Under the pieces are notes generated by a model. The model saw only the letters and a program-made list of their open reading frames with translations, ran no database searches and was not told the DNA's origin. A stretch of DNA of 10,766 bases from an uncultured Alphaproteobacteria bacterium. Its GTDB lineage: Bacteria; Pseudomonadota; Alphaproteobacteria; Rhizobiales; Rhizobiaceae. Positions within the stretch are counted from its first letter, which is position 1. Each line of letters starts with the position of its first letter. The stretch covers positions 11,922 through 22,687 of the forward strand of contig CAKMZG010000014.1 in the NCBI GenBank assembly GCA_929200335.1. Direction: 5' to 3'. The translations under genes were made by a program, and so were the position numbers. Positions 5,555-10,766 of the stretch are shown piece after piece.

Positions 5555-6667
5555 TTAAGCGCTTAGAGCTTCAAGCTTGGCTAAAATAGCATCGCCCATT
5601 TGGCTTGTACTTACAGGTGTCATGCCAGCATCCACAATATCACCAGTTCTAACGCCATCGTTTAGCACTTCAGCAATGGCTTTTTCTACCATATCAGCTT
5701 CAGCAATCATTTCGAATGAATAGCGCAAGCACATTGCAAAAGATGCAATCATAGCAATTGGATTGGCTTTGCCTTGTCCAGCAATGTCAGGGGCTGAACC
5801 GTGTACTGGCTCATACATGGCTTTGCGTTTGCCAGTTGATGCATCAGGAGCGCCAAGACTTGCTGATGGTAACATGCCAAGGGAACCCGTTAGCATAGCT
5901 GCAACATCTGATAGCATGTCGCCAAATAGGTTGTCGGTTACAATCACATCAAATTGCTTTGGTGCGCGTACCAATTGCATGCCGCCAGCATCTGCCAACA
6001 TGTGATCCAATTCAACGTCGCTATAATCTTTTTTATGCACAGCCGTTACAACATTGTTCCACAGTACGCCAGATTTCATCACATTGCGTTTTTCCATAGA
6101 AGTAACTTTATTGTCACGAGTTTTTGCCAAATCAAAAGCAACACCAGCAATGCGTTCAATCTCATAGGTATCGTAGATCTGTGTATCAATGCCGCGCTGT
6201 TGGCCGTTATCAAGATCGATGATTTCTTTTGGCTCACCAAAATAAACACCGCCAGTTAATTCACGAACGATTAAAATATCAAGGCCTTCAACAAGTTCTT
6301 GCTTCAATGATGAAGCTGAAGCAAGTGCTGGATAACAAATCGCAGGGCGAAGATTTGCAAAAAGCTGCATGTCTTTTCGTAGACGCAAAAGACCAGCTTC
6401 AGGGCGGGCCTCATAAGGCACATCATCCCATTTTGGGCCACCAACAGCGCCAAACAATACAGCATCTGCCGCCATGGCTTTTTCCATATCGCTATCTGAA
6501 ATAGCTTCACCATGAGCATCATAAGCAGAGCCTCCTACTAATCCCTCATCGGTTTCAAAGCCAGTGCTTAGCTTTTCATTCATCCAAGCAATGATACGCT
6601 TGACTTCAGCCATGGTTTCCACACCAATGCCATCGCCAGGAAGTAGGAATAGATTACGAGTTGTCAT
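5555..6667 (-). CDS. leuB: 3-Isopropylmalate dehydrogenase
   Basis: LeuB oxidises and decarboxylates (2R,3S)-3-isopropylmalate with NAD+ to 2-oxoisocaproate, the third stage of leucine synthesis; it acts as a cytosolic dimer. The 370 residues match the family length. Visible landmarks are LLPGDGIG (8-15), the substrate arginines Arg97 and Arg107 (RLRKDMQLFANLRPA) and Arg135 (IVRELTGGVYFG, with Tyr142), the catalytic Lys193 (MEKRNVM), metal ligands Asp226, Asp250 and Asp254 (the latter two in FGDMLSD), and the NAD-binding segment EPVHGSAPDIAGQGKANPIA (286-305). GAGG sits 8 bases before the ATG at 6667. The leuA and leuCD partners are not in the window. It is divergent from the L,D-transpeptidase gene, across 139 bases that must hold both promoters. 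Confidence 0.97.
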   Translation of the reverse strand: MTTRNLFLLPGDGIGVETMAEVKRIIAWMNEKLSTGFETDEGLVGGSAYDAHGEAISDSDMEKAMAADAVLFGAVGGPKWDDVPYEARPEAGLLRLRKDMQLFANLRPAICYPALASASSLKQELVEGLDILIVRELTGGVYFGEPKEIIDLDNGQQRGIDTQIYDTYEIERIAGVAFDLAKTRDNKVTSMEKRNVMKSGVLWNNVVTAVHKKDYSDVELDHMLADAGGMQLVRAPKQFDVIVTDNLFGDMLSDVAAMLTGSLGMLPSASLGAPDASTGKRKAMYEPVHGSAPDIAGQGKANPIAMIASFAMCLRYSFEMIAEADMVEKAIAEVLNDGVRTGDIVDAGMTPVSTSQMGDAILAKLEALSA

Positions 6668-6806
6668 GAAACGGCCTCACTTTTTAGGTTTAATTTTTGA
6701 AATTTTTTCGCTCTTTTGCTACACATAAGCTGATAAAAGTGCAAGTCTTTTTGATGTTAAACATTGCTATGCTTGCATTAAGAGGACGGGTTAGGTAGAA
6801 ACATCT

Positions 6807-8372
6807 ATGCGCTATAGATCCATTTTAAACAGCATGAATATACTTTTTAGCTTACTTCCTATTTCCGCCTTAAAGTTACCGCTATACCTAGGCGTTGGCT
6901 TGGGGGTAGGTTTATTGGGATTTTCTGTTGAAGCTGAAGCTAGAGTTAATCATGAGGCTAAAAATTGTGCAGATCAACGCTTAATGGCGCTAGCAACGGC
7001 CGAAGCTAAGATTTGCAATATTCATATTTCCATAGCAGAAATACGAAAAAATCAGGCATTACAAAAAGCTATTACGGGCATTGAACACTTGCGTTCAAAA
7101 TCCATTCGTCAATTGATTAAGAAAAATCATATCAATGGGCTAACGGTTAGTCGCAAATATCTTCAAGCTATCAAGCAAATTTATAAAAAAAATGGCTATC
7201 GACCACTATGGATAAAGAATAAAAATTGGTCATTGGCAGCGCGCCAATTGCGTGCACGTTTAATACAAGCCCATTTGGATGGATTAAACAGCGAAGATTA
7301 CCCTCATTTGCCAGCCTCAATTATGATTTTTGGTGCTTCTTTAAGTGATTTGAAGCTGACCTATGGCATTTTGCGGTTTAGTGAACATCTTATGGCTGGG
7401 CGGTTGCATCCCAATGATGTTCTCAAAGAACACGATTTAAAACCTCAACACCCTAAGTTGCAAGAGGTTGTATCGCAGTTATTAAAAGCTGATAGGCCCA
7501 ATGAGGTTTTAGATGCATTAGCACCGCCTCATGAGGGCTATCAACGCCTCAAACAAAAATTAGTAGCATTATTTACTGCTCCCGAAGCGCCAGAAGATCA
7601 GGATTTGGTGAAAGCAATCATTGCCAATATGGAGCGCTGGCGCTGGATGCCTAGAGATATGGGGGAAACATTTATCTGGGTTAATTTACCAAGCTATCAG
7701 GTGCGGCTAATTGATCAAGATGAAACAGTTTTTAAAACCCGCGCCATTATCGGCGATGTGAGATGGCCAACGCCACTTATTGCCAGCAGGATTAAAAATA
7801 TTATCGTTAATCCTTCATGGGTCTTGCCTGCATCTGTCATTAAACGAGAGATTTTGGATGTCTATGAAAATCCAACAGAATATCTTGCAAAAGAAAACAT
7901 ACACATTTTTCGCCGCCATGGGCGGGAGGTTGATCCTAAAACTGTGGATTGGAAGAAGGTAAAAAACCCACGTACCTATGTGTTTAAACAAACGCCAGGG
8001 CGCTGGAATGCTTTGGGGCAGGTGAAAATATTATTTCCTAATCAGCATTCTATTTATCTCCATGACACCGATGATAAAAATAAATTCAAGCATGATGTGA
8101 GAGCATTTTCTTACGGCTGTATTCGGATTGATAGGCCAATGGAATTTTCAAATGCTGTTGCCGCTTATGATAAGCATTTAACCGATCAACTGCCCAGTAG
8201 CAAGTTGGGTGATCGTGAAATTTGGCTCAAATATAAGGCTAAAATGCCGGTGTATCTGGGCTATTTCACTCTGGAAATTGATAATGGAGATGGTTTGATA
8301 GTCTATGATGATATTTATCAATATGATGTAAAAATCTCACAAAAACTCGGCATCAATAGTATTTTGAATTAG
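6807..8372 (+). CDS. YcbB/LdtD-type L,D-transpeptidase
   Basis: This is a probable periplasmic enzyme that forms 3-3 peptide cross-links or attaches substrates to meso-DAP in peptidoglycan. The N-terminus has basic residues, a hydrophobic stretch (about 11-40) and a plausible cleavage site after VEAEA. Residues about 115-240 resemble the YcbB scaffold domain (YRPLWIKNKNW, then LIQAHLDGLNSEDYP and LAPPHEGYQRLK). The YkuD catalytic domain spans about 285-460, with NPSWVLPASVI, IYLHDTDDKNKF (His419) and AFSYGCIRIDRP (nucleophile Cys438, Arg440). The residue before GC is Tyr, where many YkuD enzymes have His; this position varies in YcbB relatives. The peptidoglycan-binding insertion present in E. 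coli YcbB between scaffold and catalytic domain seems absent, since GYQRLK runs almost directly into NMERWRWMP. The start is at 6807 with a weak AGGT; Met10 is an alternative. No clear terminator follows. Confidence 0.9.
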   Translation: MRYRSILNSMNILFSLLPISALKLPLYLGVGLGVGLLGFSVEAEARVNHEAKNCADQRLMALATAEAKICNIHISIAEIRKNQALQKAITGIEHLRSKSIRQLIKKNHINGLTVSRKYLQAIKQIYKKNGYRPLWIKNKNWSLAARQLRARLIQAHLDGLNSEDYPHLPASIMIFGASLSDLKLTYGILRFSEHLMAGRLHPNDVLKEHDLKPQHPKLQEVVSQLLKADRPNEVLDALAPPHEGYQRLKQKLVALFTAPEAPEDQDLVKAIIANMERWRWMPRDMGETFIWVNLPSYQVRLIDQDETVFKTRAIIGDVRWPTPLIASRIKNIIVNPSWVLPASVIKREILDVYENPTEYLAKENIHIFRRHGREVDPKTVDWKKVKNPRTYVFKQTPGRWNALGQVKILFPNQHSIYLHDTDDKNKFKHDVRAFSYGCIRIDRPMEFSNAVAAYDKHLTDQLPSSKLGDREIWLKYKAKMPVYLGYFTLEIDNGDGLIVYDDIYQYDVKISQKLGINSILN

Positions 8373-8635
8373 AATATTAGATCTGTATTTATTTTTTATA
8401 GATATAGTATAGCTCTCTATAGATAGTAGGGTTTGAAATTTTACCCATGTTTGCTATATTATGCGCATAGTTAGTAAATCCCTGTTAACCATTTTACACT
8501 ATATTAACCTTAACTTGGTGTAGAGGCCGTTATGAGATGGGTTTGATAACTTATGACATTAAATGGCCATGAAGTTGGTTTGTGATGAAAATCGTAGCAA
8601 TTTTTAATCTATTTTGAGCGTTTTTCATATGGGTA
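8373..8635 (+). promoter_or_regulatory. Intergenic region with CtrA-like TTAACC boxes
   Basis: No gene is seen. The first part repeats TATAGATA (8397-8404 and 8418-8425, 21 bases apart). Further on come TTAACCAT (8485-8492), a sequence known as a CtrA half-site in alphaproteobacteria, and TTAACCTTAAC (8504-8514). A full TTAA-N7-TTAA site is not present. I could not define -35 and -10 boxes with confidence, and no terminator for the preceding transpeptidase gene is evident. Confidence 0.3.
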
Positions 8636-10651
8636 TTGTATCAGACCAATTTAAGTTCTGAAATTATAAACAGGCGTAAATTAGTGATAATTTTTAAAAG
8701 GGTAAAACATAGTGTTTTTGGCGGCGTGCTAAATTTTTCTGCGCGTGGTTCAGCTTTGCGCATTGTTATGTTTATGGCCTTTGCGTTTTTATCAATTAAT
8801 CTTATGGCACCTAAGGCTGCCTATTCTGAGACCAGAACTTTAAAACTCTATTATTTGCATACGGGTGAAAAAGCATCCATTACCTTTAAGAAAAATGGCA
8901 GATATATTAAAAGTGGTTTGAAGAAATTGAACCGCTTTTTGCGCGATTGGCGCCGCAATGAGCCAACGAATATGGATCCTAAATTATTTGACCTAATTTG
9001 GGAGGTTTATAAAGAGACACGCTCGCGAAAATATATTCATGTTATTTCGGGCTTTAGATCGATGAAGACCAATAATATGTTGCGCAAAAAAGGGCGCGGT
9101 GTGGCAAGGCGTTCTCAGCATACCCAAGGTAGGGCGCTAGATTTTTTCATCCCAGGCGTGAGCTTATCTAAGTTAAGAGCTATTGGTTTAAGAAAAGGCA
9201 TTGGTGGCGTTGGCTATTATCCACGTTCAGGCTCACCTTTTGTGCATATGGACACAGGGCGCATCCGCCATTGGCCGCGCATGACACGACGCCAGCTGAA
9301 AAAAGTTTTCCCAAAAGGCCGCACGGTACATGTGCCAACGGATGGCAAGCCATTGCCTGGTTATAAGCAGGCTTTGGCTGATGCTAAGCGTCGTAAATCA
9401 GGAAAAGCAGTTTATACAGCTAGTAAATCAAGCGGAAATAAAAAAGGCTTCTTGGCAAATCTGTTTAATCCCGGTGGTGGCAGTGATGAGGATGAAGATA
9501 ATTCAAGCAATGCAACAGCTCCGCGTCAGGTGCAAAGTGTAAAAGTACCAGCACCTAAAAAACGTGATAATGCCATTGATAATGTCATTAAAGCAGATGG
9601 CAACAATCCTGTTCAGCCTGCTTTAGAGCGTGTGCCTTTGCCAAAATTAGCGCCGCGTAACAATGTGACGCCGTCAATTGAGCAAGCGCCTGAGGTACCT
9701 AATCCTGATTCAGCAATTGGTGCATTAATTGCTGCTATTCCAACACCAAGACCTAATAATCCCATTGATCAGTCTATTGCAGCTGATGAGCTTGTTCCTG
9801 TGGAGACAGTGCAAAACGGTGAAAATATGGTGGGTGAAAATACGGCAGAAGTTGCATCTAATATAGGTGTAGATGATGCACAAGGGCTACCAGATAATTC
9901 TGTGGCAACAGCTCTTGCGCCATCATCTGAAAAGCCAGTCAGCGCTATTACCAGCCGCATTGAAAATGCGCTTTTTGCCACAGAACATGCTGGGGATACA
10001 TTAAAGGATGGCGCTCCTGAGTTGCCATTTAAGAAGAAAAATATTAACGTGGATGCGGAAAAAGCAATCATTGCTGCATTGGAGCCTGAAACACCGAGTA
10101 AGCCAGAAATTTCTGCTGAAGGTGCAGATAAAGCGAATGATATCGATGATGTTTTGGCAAAAAATAATAATCAATCTGATGAGGCCAAAAAACTTGAGGA
10201 TGCTACTCTTGTTGCAGCCATCACAAATGAGAACAACCCCCTACTTAAAGATAGAGAAGAGCTGATTAAAGGTAATACTAGCCTAGATGAAGGTTCTATT
10301 CCTTTGCCTAAGGGGCGCCCAGATGAAGATGAAATCATTTTCCAAACCCTCGTCTCTCAATTGGAAGAAAACAAACGTACTGCATTTGATGAAGCGATTT
10401 CAGAAGAAAAGGCTAGTATCCCAGATTTAGCAATCGGTGATTTGGAAAGCACGCATACCACCCTCTTGGCGTTTCAAAAAGCCTCTATTGCTGAGGTGGC
10501 TTTAATGCGCGCCCCTGCCTATGGTCAAAATATGGTCAAGCTTGCACCATCTCGCGTGTTAAAAGGCGGTTTTCATAATGATTTTGATATCACGCCAACT
10601 AATCGCTTTGCTGCAATCACTAGCGACATTGATTTGGCTAAGCTTGATTAA
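8636..10651 (+). CDS. DUF882 protein, M15-like murein peptidase, with long C-terminal tail
   Basis: After a basic N-terminus, a hydrophobic segment (about 42-58) and a likely cleavage site near AAYSETR, residues 65-250 form the DUF882 core (TRTLKLYYLHTGEKA, then GLKKLNRFLRDWRRNEPTNM). The zinc-ligand set of LAS/M15 peptidases is visible: SGFRS (138-142), SQHTQGRALDFF with His162 and Asp169, and SPFVHMD with His204. This points to a periplasmic D,D- or D,L-carboxypeptidase acting on peptidoglycan, although activity has not been shown from sequence. Residues about 255-671 are Pro/Ala/Asp/Glu-rich and look disordered, with recurring short motifs. The last 60 residues (MRAPAYGQ to TNRFAAI) look more ordered. 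The start is uncertain: the longest frame uses TTG at 8636; GTG at 8684 (AGG 9 bases upstream) is a good alternative. It follows another cell-wall enzyme on the same strand. Confidence 0.88.
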   Translation: MYQTNLSSEIINRRKLVIIFKRVKHSVFGGVLNFSARGSALRIVMFMAFAFLSINLMAPKAAYSETRTLKLYYLHTGEKASITFKKNGRYIKSGLKKLNRFLRDWRRNEPTNMDPKLFDLIWEVYKETRSRKYIHVISGFRSMKTNNMLRKKGRGVARRSQHTQGRALDFFIPGVSLSKLRAIGLRKGIGGVGYYPRSGSPFVHMDTGRIRHWPRMTRRQLKKVFPKGRTVHVPTDGKPLPGYKQALADAKRRKSGKAVYTASKSSGNKKGFLANLFNPGGGSDEDEDNSSNATAPRQVQSVKVPAPKKRDNAIDNVIKADGNNPVQPALERVPLPKLAPRNNVTPSIEQAPEVPNPDSAIGALIAAIPTPRPNNPIDQSIAADELVPVETVQNGENMVGENTAEVASNIGVDDAQGLPDNSVATALAPSSEKPVSAITSRIENALFATEHAGDTLKDGAPELPFKKKNINVDAEKAIIAALEPETPSKPEISAEGADKANDIDDVLAKNNNQSDEAKKLEDATLVAAITNENNPLLKDREELIKGNTSLDEGSIPLPKGRPDEDEIIFQTLVSQLEENKRTAFDEAISEEKASIPDLAIGDLESTHTTLLAFQKASIAEVALMRAPAYGQNMVKLAPSRVLKGGFHNDFDITPTNRFAAITSDIDLAKLD

Positions 10652-10697
10652 TTGATACGATAATCCTATCTGCTTAGCGATTTATTTAGAGGGCTAA

Positions 10698-10766
10698 ATG
10701 AATAGTCTAGACCCTAATGTTATTGGCGCTTTGTTGGGTAGTGCTTTATTAACGTTTGGCTTATTT
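10698..10766 (+). CDS. Start of a probable small membrane protein (partial)
   Basis: An ATG at 10698, preceded by GAGGG five bases upstream, opens a frame that runs off the right edge after 23 codons. The peptide is MNSLDPNVIGALLGSALLTF followed by GLF. It looks like a short polar N-terminus leading into a hydrophobic helix. The family cannot be named from so little. It lies 46 bases after the DUF882 gene, with no terminator visible between them, so cotranscription is possible. Confidence 0.55.
   Translation, partial: MNSLDPNVIGALLGSALLTFGLF

Noticed and set aside
6229..6504. Plus-strand open frame inside leuB
   Set aside because: It is antisense to a conserved enzyme, has no ribosome site, and reads as a Gln/His-rich shadow of the leuB codons. 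The same applies to other overlapping frames within glcB, asd and the DUF882 gene.
6668..6806. Promoter boxes for leuB and the L,D-transpeptidase gene
   Set aside because: Several half-matches exist on both strands (for example TTGATG with TGCATT on +, TTAACA with TTTATC on -), but none has two good boxes, so I list no promoter.
8100..8130. Inactive L,D-transpeptidase because HGC is replaced by YGC
   Set aside because: The catalytic Cys438, the following Arg440 and the upstream His419 are intact, and the residue before GC varies in YcbB relatives, so loss of function is not supported.

Overview
The window looks like chromosomal core DNA from an AT-rich, free-living alphaproteobacterium, most likely of the Hyphomicrobiales (Rhizobiales). 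The basis is the protein character: a DUF882 murein-peptidase-like protein with a rhizobial-style core, a Glyoxalase_8-type small protein, and alphaproteobacterial LeuB, Asd and malate synthase G. No transposase, integrase, phage gene, CRISPR array, tRNA or rRNA was seen. Every call was made by eye.

Layout: bases 2-358 (+) are the 3' end of a gluzincin-type metalloprotease, cut by the window edge. It converges on glcB (415-2592, -) across a shared bidirectional terminator. Next come a small unrecognised gene (2777-3169, -) with a structured upstream region and asd (3481-4509, -), each with its own terminator. Upstream of asd, a promoter near 4809-4844 would give a leader of about 290 nt. That leader holds a 45-codon frame whose last 17 residues contain nine Thr and four Lys. 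This is the most interesting object in the window, because Asd serves Thr, Lys and Met synthesis. A Glyoxalase_8-type gene (5045-5488, +) follows after a structured non-coding stretch and converges on leuB (5555-6667, -) across a second strong hairpin.

Divergent from leuB are two exported cell-wall genes on the + strand. One encodes a YcbB/LdtD-type L,D-transpeptidase (6807-8372). The other encodes a DUF882 protein with M15-like zinc ligands and a tail of about 420 residues that looks disordered (8636-10651). The first 23 codons of a probable membrane protein (10698-10766, +) end the window.

The genes mix central metabolism (glyoxylate use, aspartate-family and leucine synthesis) with envelope maintenance. 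They are mostly single transcription units, separated by visible hairpins or turned against each other. They do not form one operon or an obvious defence or accessory system. The candidate new biology is regulatory: possible peptide-dependent attenuation of asd.
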